A DNA stretch of 64,000 nucleotides from an uncultured Acidobacteriia bacterium (GTDB lineage Bacteria; Acidobacteriota; Terriglobia; Bryobacterales; Bryobacteraceae): positions 1-64,000 of the forward strand of contig CAIVVT010000122.1 in NCBI GenBank assembly GCA_903909435.1, read 5' to 3'. Of this stretch, positions 1 through 8,389 are shown piece by piece. A program made the position numbers and the translations under genes. Every line of letters starts with the position of its first letter. Positions within the stretch are counted from its first letter, which is position 1. The notes under the pieces are model-generated. The model searched no databases and had not been told where the DNA came from. It saw only the letters and a program-made list of their open reading frames with translations.

Positions 1-118
1 CTCGCCACGCCAAAAGTTACCACCGCCCGCAACTGACGCATCCCTGGGGGGCGGGGGTAGAGTTCCCCGCGCCTCAGGGTAATTCAGTTTGTCGTTTTCC
101 GTGAGGGAAGACATAGAT

Positions 119-817
119 ATGAGATTGCAGTTGACAGCAAACGTGTTCACGGCGGGACTCCTCCTCACCTGTGTTGCCTGGGCAGCACAGGGTCCTGTCG
201 CCGAAGCGAAGCGGGGGCCGTGGGTAAAGTCGGATGCAAGCGAAAGCCCGAATTCAGCGGCCCTCATTTCGCATAGCAGTCTGCAGGTTGAGTCGGGTAC
301 CGCCCTGCAGGTCCGTTTGAATCGGTCGTTGAGTACGGTGCGGAATCGTCCGGGAGACCGTTTCACGGCAACTCTTGCCGAACCCGTTCGAGTGGATGGC
401 ATGACGGTGTTTCGCAAGGGCGCGCAGTTGACGGGTTTGGTGGAAGAGTCTGCGGCATCCGGCCGGTTCAAGGGTAGAGCGCATCTGATGCTCGCTCTCG
501 AATCGATCCAGGTGAACGGACGCCAAGTTGCCCTCTCGACGTCGGTGAAGACTCGGAGTGGGCAACGGCATCGAAAGCATAACGCGCTTTGGATTGGCGG
601 CGGTGGCGGAACAGGAGCGTTGATCGGAGGACTCGCGGGTGGTCCCGTGGGTATGTTCGTCGGCGCAACTTCTGGCGCGGCCGCGGGACTGGCGGGAGCC
701 CTGGTAACGGGCCGAAAGCAGGTGAGCATTCCAGCGGAAACGCTGCTTACCTTCCGGCTGCGTGACCCAGTTTTCCTGCCGCCCTTTGGCGAAGCTTTGC
801 AACGCCGGGGCAATTGA
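119..817 (+). CDS. Exported glycine-zipper protein of unknown function
   Basis: A 232-residue protein that I do not recognise by name. Residues 1-24 look like a Sec signal peptide (basic start, hydrophobic core, Ala-rich end). The middle part is beta-rich and carries a motif of the type 'VESGTALQVRLN', seen in exported proteins that reset a surface property. Around residues 160-195 there is a Gly/Ala-rich stretch of the glycine-zipper type, which could insert into or span a membrane. I chose ATG 119 over the in-frame upstream codon at 89 because GAGGGA lies upstream of it and the signal peptide begins there. It stands alone and is followed by a strong terminator. The role is unknown; envelope location is inferred. 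Confidence 0.7.
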   Translation: MRLQLTANVFTAGLLLTCVAWAAQGPVAEAKRGPWVKSDASESPNSAALISHSSLQVESGTALQVRLNRSLSTVRNRPGDRFTATLAEPVRVDGMTVFRKGAQLTGLVEESAASGRFKGRAHLMLALESIQVNGRQVALSTSVKTRSGQRHRKHNALWIGGGGGTGALIGGLAGGPVGMFVGATSGAAAGLAGALVTGRKQVSIPAETLLTFRLRDPVFLPPFGEALQRRGN

Positions 818-856
818 GTTTTGAAGGTTTTCCGGGGGCCCTCAAGCCCGGTTCGG

Positions 857-895
857 GGCCGCTGTTACAACACCCCAACAGCGGCCTCGCTTTTT
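857..895 (+). terminator. Rho-independent terminator after the glycine-zipper gene
   Basis: A perfect 10-bp stem (857-866 with 877-886), a 10-base loop and a run of five T at 891-895. It lies 40 bases past the stop codon of the exported protein, on the same strand. Confidence 0.9.
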
Positions 896-996
896 ATGTC
901 CTCTGCGTTCTTCCCGAATCCCCCCACGCCAGCTCTTCCCGATTCGAGTTGTTGCGCGTAGGCACTGCAGAGCCCCTGATTGAGGTCGATGGTTGT

Positions 997-1527
997 TCAG
1001 TCTTTTACTGGGCCAATCTGAATCGTCATCGGTTCGCACCACAGTACTGTGGTCGCCGGGGAGTGCTTCTCTTCGCCCGAATATTCCAGCCTTCGGCCCA
1101 CCCGAAGCTTGAATGTACCGCCCAGAGTGGGAAGGCGGTAGAGATAGGACAATGGGATCTCTTCGATCCTCTCTTCGTTCGGTTGCAGCGTGATGGTCTG
1201 GTATGACCCTGTCCACGCGCGGAAGCTACCATCTTGCCGCAGCGGTAACTGGGTGTTGCGCCCGAGGTCAGTTAGCGAGATCAACTCGTCTCGCATGTCC
1301 GTGAGGCTGACGCTGTAGCTGACGGATGAACCGCTCCAATAAAAATACAGATCTTTCCTCCCAACATTGGTGAGAGGAGCTTCAATTCTCCTCCCGGCAT
1401 CGGCCGAGGAACATTCGACTCGCAAGTTCACGCTATTTGCTCGTTGCGGCGGCTTGCCGGGGACTTGAACGCAGAGCAATGTACCCGTGACGAGGCTCAT
1501 CCAAAGCGCTTTCAGCGGAACTGGCAC
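997..1527 (-). CDS. Small exported protein of unknown function
   Basis: A 176-residue protein with no family I can name. A GTG at 1527 is the likely start: it has a strong GAGGAGGAG ribosome site directly upstream and gives a signal peptide (MPVPLKALWMSLVTGTLLCV). Longer in-frame extensions would run into the end of the preceding gene. The mature part reads like a single beta-sandwich with alternating hydrophobic residues, similar in style to short periplasmic 'intracellular proteinase inhibitor'-like or Ig-like domains, but this is only an impression. It lies 67 bases downstream of the tolC-like gene on the same strand, so co-transcription is possible. Confidence 0.65.
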   Translation of the reverse strand: MPVPLKALWMSLVTGTLLCVQVPGKPPQRANSVNLRVECSSADAGRRIEAPLTNVGRKDLYFYWSGSSVSYSVSLTDMRDELISLTDLGRNTQLPLRQDGSFRAWTGSYQTITLQPNEERIEEIPLSYLYRLPTLGGTFKLRVGRRLEYSGEEKHSPATTVLWCEPMTIQIGPVKD

Positions 1528-1594
1528 GTTCTCCTCCTCGTTGCGGCCCGAGCCGCCGAGTGTCCTTGCGCAGGATGAAACCGGTGCTGGGAAC

Positions 1595-3538
1595 TCAGTT
1601 TTGTGACGCTGGGATCGCGCGCGAGGACTTGCCCGATTTCGCCTCCGCCAGTTCGACATGGTAGCGGGGCAGGACCTGAGCCGTTTGCAGGTCCAGATTC
1701 ACCAGGGACCGGCTGTAGGCAGCCAGCGCGGCCACCTCGTTGGCGCGAGCCGTAGCGAGATCGCGCTGTGTCTGCACCACCAGGAAGGCGGTCGAAGCGC
1801 CGAGCGCATACTTCTTGTTCTCGGCATCGAGCGTCCGTTCCTGGAGCAACCGCGCCTTTAACACGGACTGGTATCGCGCACGGGCCTGAATCACAGCGAT
1901 CCACGCGTTTTGCACGTTCACTCGAACGCTCTTGATGGCTTGCTGCTCGCCCAATTCAGTCTGGCGCACGGTTAGTGAATCGCGGATGTAGTCGGCTTGC
2001 GCGCTCCGGTTGCGGATCGGCATGCTGAGTTGGAAACCGATGCTGTAATTCGGGAAGTTGCGGCGGAAGATCTGCCCCAGCAGGTTGCCCGGTCCGCCCA
2101 GGAAGTAGGCGTCGGGCGTGTGCGGAATCACCTGTCCGTTTAGGGTCTGCGTATTCGTGTCGCCGGTCAGGCCGTTGTTGGTCAGCGTACCCTGCACGTC
2201 GAGCGTGGGCAGAAGTGCGCTACGACTACCAGAGAGCCCGATCTTCGCGTTCTCCACGTTGATTTTTGCCTGCGCCAGATCCGGCCTTGAGGCGAGCGCG
2301 AGTTCCACCAGTTCCTCGAGTTTGGCGGTGTACTCGCCCTCCGGCACGGTCAGCCGGTCGGTTGGAATCACCCGCGCCGAGGCCACGCTCGGACTCGCCA
2401 CGCCATTGCGGCTGAGCGCATCTTTGACGATAGTCTCCTGCTGCTGCAGTACGGTCTCGGAGTTGGTCACGTCTTGCTCGGCCAGGGCCACGTTGGCCTC
2501 GGCGCGCACCACTTCGATCGGCGCGAGCGTGCCAATCTCGACCTGCTTCTTGTTGTCCTCGTAGAACCGTTTGGCCACATCCAGCGCGGTCTGCTTCACC
2601 TTCACATCCTCTACGAAACTCACCAGGTCCCAGTACAAGCTAGCCACGCCGGCGACCGTCGTAGTCACCTGCTGCTCGAAGCTCAGGTCGGAAAATCTCA
2701 GGTTGTTCTTCGCGACACGAATGTTGCGGTTGTTCACCGCCAGTCCCCAGCCTTGCAGCAAATGTTGAGTGAATTGCAGAGTCGCCGCGGCGCTGGTATT
2801 CGGGTTCAAATCGTTCAACGGATTGTTGGTCGCCACGCGCGTCTGGTTGTATCCGAGGCTCACCGTCGACCCGGTTAGGAACGACTGTTGTATGCCGCCC
2901 TGCCAAGCCCGGTAGTCGTAGGAGATGGACGATAGTCCGGTGGTGACAGTATTCGATTGTGGTGAGGAGTTGTGGCCAAACCCGCCCGCGAAGAAGAAGC
3001 CTGGGTCTAGGTTCGGGATGGCCGTACCGGTCTGCGTGATCACTGTGCCGCCGGTAGAACTGCCAACGCCCGCCGAAGCGCTGCTGCTGCCAGTGCCCGT
3101 CTGGCCGCTGCCGCTGCCCGATTGCGACGAAGCTGAGCTGGCCGTGGCAGTCACCGCCGATGGCACGCCTCGCAGCAATCCACCGGCCTTAGCGCGGAGG
3201 AAGTCAGACTGAGCGATCTGCGGCCCGTAGCGTGCGACTTCGATGTCGATGTTGTTTTCCAGCGCCAGCGCGATGGCGTCTTCCAGCGACAGATAGATCT
3301 TCCCGGCGCGGATCATGGCGTCCAAACGCGACGAGTTCTGCATGTTGATGGGCGCAATCGCGGGCCGCTGGTAGTGCCGTGTAAAAAAGCTCCCCGGAGC
3401 GACCGGAACCTGCGGATCGTCGGAATAGGAGGTCTTAACGCCTGTGCTCGAATGGGCGGCCGGAGCCTGCGCCAGACCGGCCGGGCACATCATCAATGCC
3501 ACAAGGGCGACGGCAATCAAGGGGTGGTATCGTCTCAT
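1595..3538 (-). CDS. TolC-family outer membrane efflux protein
   Basis: A 647-residue outer-membrane factor: two outer-membrane-efflux repeats that form the trimeric beta-barrel and alpha-tunnel used by RND or ABC export systems or type I secretion. The start at 3538 gives a clean signal peptide (MRRYHPLIAVALVALMMC). The helical repeats can be seen in stretches such as 'DVAKRFYEDNKKQVEIGTL' and 'SRPDLAQAKINVENAKIG'. The protein is longer than the usual 430-490 residues because of a Ser/Gly/Thr-rich, low-complexity insertion at about residues 125-175 plus extra N-terminal sequence. No inner-membrane pump or adaptor gene lies next to it, so its partner must be encoded elsewhere. The family call is secure; the exported substrate is unknown. 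Confidence 0.9.
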   Translation of the reverse strand: MRRYHPLIAVALVALMMCPAGLAQAPAAHSSTGVKTSYSDDPQVPVAPGSFFTRHYQRPAIAPINMQNSSRLDAMIRAGKIYLSLEDAIALALENNIDIEVARYGPQIAQSDFLRAKAGGLLRGVPSAVTATASSASSQSGSGSGQTGTGSSSASAGVGSSTGGTVITQTGTAIPNLDPGFFFAGGFGHNSSPQSNTVTTGLSSISYDYRAWQGGIQQSFLTGSTVSLGYNQTRVATNNPLNDLNPNTSAAATLQFTQHLLQGWGLAVNNRNIRVAKNNLRFSDLSFEQQVTTTVAGVASLYWDLVSFVEDVKVKQTALDVAKRFYEDNKKQVEIGTLAPIEVVRAEANVALAEQDVTNSETVLQQQETIVKDALSRNGVASPSVASARVIPTDRLTVPEGEYTAKLEELVELALASRPDLAQAKINVENAKIGLSGSRSALLPTLDVQGTLTNNGLTGDTNTQTLNGQVIPHTPDAYFLGGPGNLLGQIFRRNFPNYSIGFQLSMPIRNRSAQADYIRDSLTVRQTELGEQQAIKSVRVNVQNAWIAVIQARARYQSVLKARLLQERTLDAENKKYALGASTAFLVVQTQRDLATARANEVAALAAYSRSLVNLDLQTAQVLPRYHVELAEAKSGKSSRAIPASQN

Positions 3539-3662
3539 CGTTGTATCAGTCCTGCTCAGTCTCTCAGTTCGCGCGGCTAGCCCGCGACACACCTATCCAG
3601 GTAACGCCGGATTCGGACAGGAAGTTCCCGGAAAGCACTTGCCATCATAGCGGGCCTGCCGA

Positions 3663-3671
3663 TGCTATCCT
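3663..3671 (+). promoter_or_regulatory. Extended -10 promoter for pyrE, probably leaderless
   Basis: TG-C-TATCCT is an extended -10 element that ends five bases before the ATG at 3677. With normal spacing, transcription would start at or next to the start codon, and no Shine-Dalgarno sequence is present. Both facts fit a leaderless mRNA. No good -35 box is needed or seen. Confidence 0.4.
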
Positions 3672-3676
3672 GTCGC

Positions 3677-4273
3677 ATGGTGACGACTTCCGTGATACCC
3701 GTACTCGAATTGTTTCAGGAAACCGGCGCATACCTCAAAGGCCATTTCCGTCTGACCAGCGGATTGCACAGCCCGGAGTACCTGCAGTGCGCCCTCGTGC
3801 TACAGCATCCCAGGCACGCGGAGACGCTCGGCAAGGCGCTGGGTGAGGGACTCAAAGGCCTCTACGGCGAGCGCAAGATCGACACCGTAGTTTCGCCAGC
3901 GATGGGCGGACTGATCATTGGACACGAGCTCGCGCGCGCCATTGGAGCCAGGCACATTTTCACAGAGCGCGATGACGAGCGAAAGATGACCCTGCGGCGA
4001 GGTTTTCAGGTCCAGCCGGGCGAGACGATCGTGGTGATCGAAGATGTGATCACGACGGGTGGTAGTTCGGCGGAGGTGGTGGAGTTGTTGCAGGCCGCGG
4101 GTGCGGAGGTGGTGGCCGCCGGTTCGATTATCGACCGCAGCGGCGGGCGTGCCGACTTGGGCGTCCCGCGCACCGCGCTCGTCACATTGAACGTAGTCTC
4201 CTGGGAGCCCGCCGCTTGCCCGCTCTGCGCCGCAGGGCAGCCCGTGGTGAAGCCGGGCTCTCGGCCCACCTGA
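3677..4273 (+). CDS. pyrE: Orotate phosphoribosyltransferase
   Basis: PyrE joins orotate to PRPP to make orotidine 5'-phosphate in pyrimidine synthesis, in the cytosol as a dimer. The 198-residue length is typical. Visible motifs are 'TSGLHSPEYLQCA' near the N terminus (orotate site), 'ERDDERKMTLRRGF' (the catalytic flexible loop) and the PRPP-binding signature 'VVIEDVITTGGS'. ATG 3677 is preferred over the upstream in-frame codon at 3662 because homologues begin just before the first helix and because of the promoter spacing. The gene is followed after ten bases by truA, whose ribosome site overlaps the pyrE stop codon, so the two are almost certainly one transcript. Confidence 0.94.
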   Translation: MVTTSVIPVLELFQETGAYLKGHFRLTSGLHSPEYLQCALVLQHPRHAETLGKALGEGLKGLYGERKIDTVVSPAMGGLIIGHELARAIGARHIFTERDDERKMTLRRGFQVQPGETIVVIEDVITTGGSSAEVVELLQAAGAEVVAAGSIIDRSGGRADLGVPRTALVTLNVVSWEPAACPLCAAGQPVVKPGSRPT

Positions 4274-4283
4274 GGTTTGCGGC

Positions 4284-5039
4284 ATGCGCCGCATCCGCAT
4301 TACGGTCGCCTACGACGGTACCGGATTCCATGGCTGGCAGATTCAGCCCGGGCTCGATACCATTCAGGGCGAGTTGCAGGGGGTCATCGGCAAAATAGAA
4401 GGCCGGGCCACCGAGGTGGCAGGCTCTGGCAGAACCGACGCAGGCGTGCACGCCTTGGCACAGGTAGCCGCCTTTTCCATCGAGAACCCAATCCCGGTAG
4501 ACAATCTGAGACAGGCCATGAACCGACTGCTGCCTCGCTCCATCCGGGTCACGAGCGTCGCGGAAGTTGACTCGGAATTCCACCCCCGCTTCGCCGCCAA
4601 GGCGAAGACGTATCAGTACCGAATTTGGCGGGCCGAGATCTGCCCCCCGCTACAGCGCTTCTACGTCTGCCATCATCCCTATCCGCTGGACGAGGCGCGC
4701 ATGACGGACTATGCGCCGCTGTTCGAAGGCGAGCACGACTTCTCGGCCTTCGCGGCATCCGACGAAAAAGACGCCTTGGGCGCGACGAAGGTGAGGCGGG
4801 TTTTCGCTTCGTCGCTTTGGCGCGAGGGGGACGAGTTGATCTATCAGGCGCGTGGCAGCGGATTCCTCAAACACATGGTTCGGATGATGGTTGGCACGCT
4901 GATCGAGGTGGGTAAAGGCAACCTGGATCGAGGGGCCCTGCTTGAACGCCTGCGGCCCGGCTACCCCGGCAAGTCGGGGCCGGCCATGCGAGCCTGTGGC
5001 CTAAGGCTGGTGTCGGTCGAATATGAACAGCAGTCTTGA
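4284..5039 (+). CDS. truA: tRNA pseudouridine(38-40) synthase
   Basis: TruA isomerises uridines 38, 39 and 40 in the anticodon arm of tRNAs. The 251-residue protein starts with the family motif 'RITVAYDGTGFHGWQ' and carries the catalytic aspartate (about residue 52) in 'GSGRTDAGVHA'. Further conserved blocks are 'FHPRFAAKAKTYQYRIW', 'DFSAFAASD' and 'FLKHMVRMMVGTLIEVG'. It is the second gene of a pyrE-truA operon with a 10-base gap, and TGAGG at the pyrE stop serves as ribosome site. The length and all core motifs are normal. Confidence 0.95.
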   Translation: MRRIRITVAYDGTGFHGWQIQPGLDTIQGELQGVIGKIEGRATEVAGSGRTDAGVHALAQVAAFSIENPIPVDNLRQAMNRLLPRSIRVTSVAEVDSEFHPRFAAKAKTYQYRIWRAEICPPLQRFYVCHHPYPLDEARMTDYAPLFEGEHDFSAFAASDEKDALGATKVRRVFASSLWREGDELIYQARGSGFLKHMVRMMVGTLIEVGKGNLDRGALLERLRPGYPGKSGPAMRACGLRLVSVEYEQQS

Positions 5040-5092
5040 ACCCCGCACGAGCAGACGACTGCGACCTCACGGCGAACGTAGACGCTATTGTC

Positions 5093-6541
5093 TCACTGCA
5101 GCATGGGCGTACCGGGTGCGGCGAATGCTCTCGAAGCATCGTCCAGGACCAGCACCCAATCGCTGCCAAAACCCTCGGATGGAGGCGTAAACTCGCGAAT
5201 CTCGCGGTTGTCGAATTCGCCGCAAGGCTCGGCCGCTCCCGAGCGCGGGTTGTACCACCAGCCCTTCAGGCGTTCGGCCGGAATCTTGCCCGGCAGAACC
5301 TTGAATTTCCGGCCCTGCGCGCTGTACACGAACAGGTAGCCATCGCCGCGCGTGGCGCTGATATGGTCGGCCCCATCCAGCGAATCGGCGACGATCGATT
5401 GGTCGGGAACGCGCGACAGATACGGCCTCGATTCGAGCAGTGCACGGACGTATTGCATCTGGGTCGCTCCGGGCCGCTTGATCGCGTATCTCCAGTACAT
5501 CAGCGGTCCGTTAATCGGCTTCCGTTCCGGAGCGTAAAACTGCCACACGGCGTGGTTGCCGTAGGTGTGCCCGCAGGCTCCGCTAAACGTGTCGGCATAG
5601 GCGTACTGCCGTACATGCGCGTCGAAGGAATACCCAAATTCCTTCGAGTTAAATGCCAGCGGATGATCTTCGTACAGCGGTTCGCCGTCGAGGACAGGCT
5701 TAGTCGGGGTGCGGTCGTAATCGAGCTTGATCCTCTCCCAGGATCTCGCGCGAGCGGGCGGATTGTGCCCGTCCTGCTGCATGTTGAAATCGAGCCACTT
5801 GTCGTTGTGGAACCACGTGGACGAGGTCTCACCGCCAGCCGGATGGAAGCTCATCAGCACCGCGGAGTAGTCCTCTTTGCCGCTAACGCCAATGGCGATC
5901 CCCCGCGCCAGGGTGCGCCATGTCTCTTCGAGGCCCGATGCCGGCCGGTCGCCTCCGAGAATCCAGATGACGCCCTTCTTTCCGAAGCGCCGCCCCAGGA
6001 ATTCGCCGTAATCTTGCGCGTTGGCCGGCGTCAGGTAACGCTTGCCGTTGTCGCCACCGTTCACCCAACTGCCCCATGAAGGCAGCATGGCGATGTAGAG
6101 CCCGCGCGCATTTGCCTGGTCCACGATGTACTCCACGTGGTCCCAGTAATCGTACTGTCTGGTATCTGCAGGATTCGCGCCTGGAGTCACTGCGAGCCTG
6201 GCCGGGTCGAAGTCGATGAACGGGAGTTTGCCGTAGGCGTTCGCCGCGATAATGCCGTCGAATTCACCGAGCGCCACCGCCTGAATCACAGTGAATTTCT
6301 GCGCGGCGCGCGTGTCGAGGTAGTCGACGGCGTCTTTGCGGTTCAGCCGGTGAAACAGTTCCCAGCCCGTGTCCGCCAGATAGAAAAAGGGCTTCCCACT
6401 TTCAGTGACCAGGAAGCGCCTATTCTCACTCACTTTCAGTCGCGGCAACGACTTGGCGCCAGCCTGTGCGGAGTCGGCACCGAAAGTCAGAGCCGTCGTC
6501 AAAACGACAGCCGATAGAATTGCGAGTGGATTGCGTTTCAC
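5093..6541 (-). CDS. Secreted GH140-like (apiosidase-type, DUF4038) glycoside hydrolase
   Basis: A 482-residue exported enzyme of the DUF4038/GH140 type, a (beta/alpha)8 barrel followed by a C-terminal beta-sandwich ('putative collagen-binding' domain, about residues 390-480). Characterised members remove apiose from pectic rhamnogalacturonan II. The barrel shows 'PFFYLADTGWELFHRL', 'WDHVEYIVDQANARGLYIAMLPSWGSW', 'WILGGDRP' and 'VLDGEPLYED'; the Asp of GGDRP and the Glu of DGEP are the likely catalytic pair, by comparison with the family. GTG 6541 is chosen because it starts a signal peptide and has AGGA upstream; longer in-frame extensions give no sensible leader. It is convergent with truA and apparently monocistronic. 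The exact substrate is not provable here. Confidence 0.82.
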   Translation of the reverse strand: MKRNPLAILSAVVLTTALTFGADSAQAGAKSLPRLKVSENRRFLVTESGKPFFYLADTGWELFHRLNRKDAVDYLDTRAAQKFTVIQAVALGEFDGIIAANAYGKLPFIDFDPARLAVTPGANPADTRQYDYWDHVEYIVDQANARGLYIAMLPSWGSWVNGGDNGKRYLTPANAQDYGEFLGRRFGKKGVIWILGGDRPASGLEETWRTLARGIAIGVSGKEDYSAVLMSFHPAGGETSSTWFHNDKWLDFNMQQDGHNPPARARSWERIKLDYDRTPTKPVLDGEPLYEDHPLAFNSKEFGYSFDAHVRQYAYADTFSGACGHTYGNHAVWQFYAPERKPINGPLMYWRYAIKRPGATQMQYVRALLESRPYLSRVPDQSIVADSLDGADHISATRGDGYLFVYSAQGRKFKVLPGKIPAERLKGWWYNPRSGAAEPCGEFDNREIREFTPPSEGFGSDWVLVLDDASRAFAAPGTPMLQ

Positions 6542-6750
6542 GATCGTGAGTCCTGCCTTCAACAAGTATGTATCCACCAGGACAGAGCAAGGGGGAACCG
6601 CTCGTTGACAAGCGATCACACGTGGTGCCCGGGAAAGGTTCTATCAGCTTTACGACAACGGATGTGGCCAGTCCCGACGTACTTGCTGGCGGTTTGGCAA
6701 ACGCACTATTGGTCGCTGGGTCCTTCAGATTCCGGCGCGGCGGTCAACGC

Positions 6751-7989
6751 CTACTTGGCCGGCGCCGAGTCGCCTTTGATCAAATCGCGCACGCCATCGA
6801 ATAGCTGCTGATTATCAACGACGTAAAACGTGCCGCCGCGGCCGTTCTGGCTGCTGGCGCAATTGGCATCAAGCGACCCCTGCTGGTTCATGTCGCCGAA
6901 AATAGAGTAGGCGTGCTTCCCCGTGGAGACACCGATTTTTGCGTGGTTGCCGGCGGGATGCGGTCCGCCTTCGAGTCCGATGGACTTGCCTTCCCAAGTC
7001 CCTGTTGTAGCGATCTCGACCGGGCCCGGCTTGCCCAGCGACGGGTCCCAGCACCCCGGAGGATTGCTGTCCGTCGTGCTAGGGATCGCGGGTGTGGTCC
7101 ACCACGTAGCGGCGCGCAACGGTTCTCCGTTCAGCAGCGCGGAAACCATCTGCCACGGTGGCACGTGCATCCCCGATGGCTTGGAGATCAACTCCACGCC
7201 GCTCGAGAGCTGCACGGTCATCGCCGTCTTGCTTTTCGATGACTTACCCAGGCTTGCTACCAGCGCCTTGATGTCATCCGGTCCACCGTTGTTGACGAGC
7301 TGCAGCTTCGTCGGGTCTGACACGACGCTTGCGTTGATAAGCGCCTTCAATACGGCAACCACGTCATCCTTGTTTAGCTTCAACGAGAAGAAATGCTGAC
7401 TGACGAGGATGTTGTTGTCCGTCGTGCATCCCAGCGTATTCCCATCCGTCTTGCGAGGGTTCTTCGCATTGCCCGCCGCGGGCCAGGATGGCGTGGAGAC
7501 TTGCAGTACCAGACCGTTGCCCTCTTTATCCCAGGCCAGCAGACCCTTTGAATGTCCCGCGGAACCTGACTTGCTGGCGATGGGATCGCCACCGAACTGG
7601 TCGTTCCAAAGCGCGTAAAACAGATTGCCATCGTAGACTTCCTCAAAGGTCGCGCCCAGCGGGTCCGCAGTCGTGTCTCCGACGCAGCCGCCGCCCGCCT
7701 GGAGTTTGGCGTCGTCGCTGCTGGCGAAAGCGAACTGCTGGCTGAAAGGCTTGCCCGTTTGTAGCGTCCCACCAAAGGGGCAGGCACGTTGGGCGCTGTC
7801 GGCGCATCCAGGCAGTGCGCCGGTGTTGAACTTGAACACGAACCACCAGTCAACCGGCTGCCCCTTCTTCAGCAGCGGCGACGGGACGCCTGACGGCTGG
7901 GCGGCCAATGCCGCGATGCAGCAGACAAACAGCAACAGGCGAGCGAGAAGATGGGGAGTGGGACGAGTTCGACTCAGAGGCTGCTTCAT
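6751..7989 (-). CDS. Deoxyribonuclease II family protein, exported
   Basis: A 412-residue protein with the layout of DNase II, the metal-independent acid endonuclease best known from animal lysosomes and found only sporadically in bacteria. After a signal peptide (ending near residue 30) it has 'PVDWWFVFKF' (the family's start block), 'LFYALWNDQ', a first HxK motif 'GHSKGLLAWD' (His146, Lys148), 'LQVSTPSWP', 'NILVSQHFFSL', a second HxK motif 'NHAKIGVS' (His349, Lys351), 'GDMNQQ' and 'SSQNGRGG'. The two HxK motifs correspond to the paired catalytic half-sites, so activity is likely. ATG 7989 has an AGGTAGG ribosome site. It is probably secreted, to digest extracellular DNA for phosphate or nucleosides. 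The family call rests on motif order, not on a database search. Confidence 0.8.
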   Translation of the reverse strand: MKQPLSRTRPTPHLLARLLLFVCCIAALAAQPSGVPSPLLKKGQPVDWWFVFKFNTGALPGCADSAQRACPFGGTLQTGKPFSQQFAFASSDDAKLQAGGGCVGDTTADPLGATFEEVYDGNLFYALWNDQFGGDPIASKSGSAGHSKGLLAWDKEGNGLVLQVSTPSWPAAGNAKNPRKTDGNTLGCTTDNNILVSQHFFSLKLNKDDVVAVLKALINASVVSDPTKLQLVNNGGPDDIKALVASLGKSSKSKTAMTVQLSSGVELISKPSGMHVPPWQMVSALLNGEPLRAATWWTTPAIPSTTDSNPPGCWDPSLGKPGPVEIATTGTWEGKSIGLEGGPHPAGNHAKIGVSTGKHAYSIFGDMNQQGSLDANCASSQNGRGGTFYVVDNQQLFDGVRDLIKGDSAPAK

Positions 7990-8187
7990 TTGCCGACCTA
8001 CCTTTCGATGCGCTTGCAGCTTCAGTGGCCAGGGCCGACGGGGCGGCCCCGCAAAAACACTGCTCCGCAACGGGAAGATGGTAGCAGAAGGTCGAGGGGA
8101 AAGCGATAGTCTGATCGCCCCTCCGCGGATTCTCCACCTTCCGGTGGAGCGTCGGGTTCAGCCTGTCCCACGGCGAGTCGTTCAGGG

Positions 8188-8361
8188 TTACCCCTGCGAG
8201 TCCTTTTGCCGTGTTGCCTTGACGCCAGTCACAACAGCGAGTCCGGTGAGTACGATTCCTCCGGCGACTATCCAGTGCATCGGCAAGTGGATTAGCACGG
8301 CGCCATACACCATTCCGCCAATCACAATGAGGTACCCAACTACGTAAAGTCCGAATGACAC
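8188..8361 (-). CDS. 57-residue two-helix membrane protein
   Basis: A short gene with a GTG start at 8361, preceded by AAGGAG at ideal spacing, and a TAA stop. The product has two hydrophobic segments of about 17-18 residues (roughly 5-23 and 29-47) joined by 'HLPMHW', then a short basic, polar tail ending in 'KATRQKDSQG'. This predicts a helical hairpin in the inner membrane with both ends on the same side. It resembles the many small membrane proteins of unknown role found next to envelope genes. It lies just upstream of the DNase II gene and just downstream of the PAP2 gene on the same strand. I do not recognise a family. Confidence 0.65.
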   Translation of the reverse strand: MSFGLYVVGYLIVIGGMVYGAVLIHLPMHWIVAGGIVLTGLAVVTGVKATRQKDSQG

Positions 8362-8389
8362 GAGTGATCTCCTTAACTTGCGCGGGCCA

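Noticed and set aside
5036-6079. A 347-residue plus-strand frame starting at the truA stop codon
   Set aside because: It reads across the GH140 gene in antisense. The GH140 frame has family motifs; this one has none.
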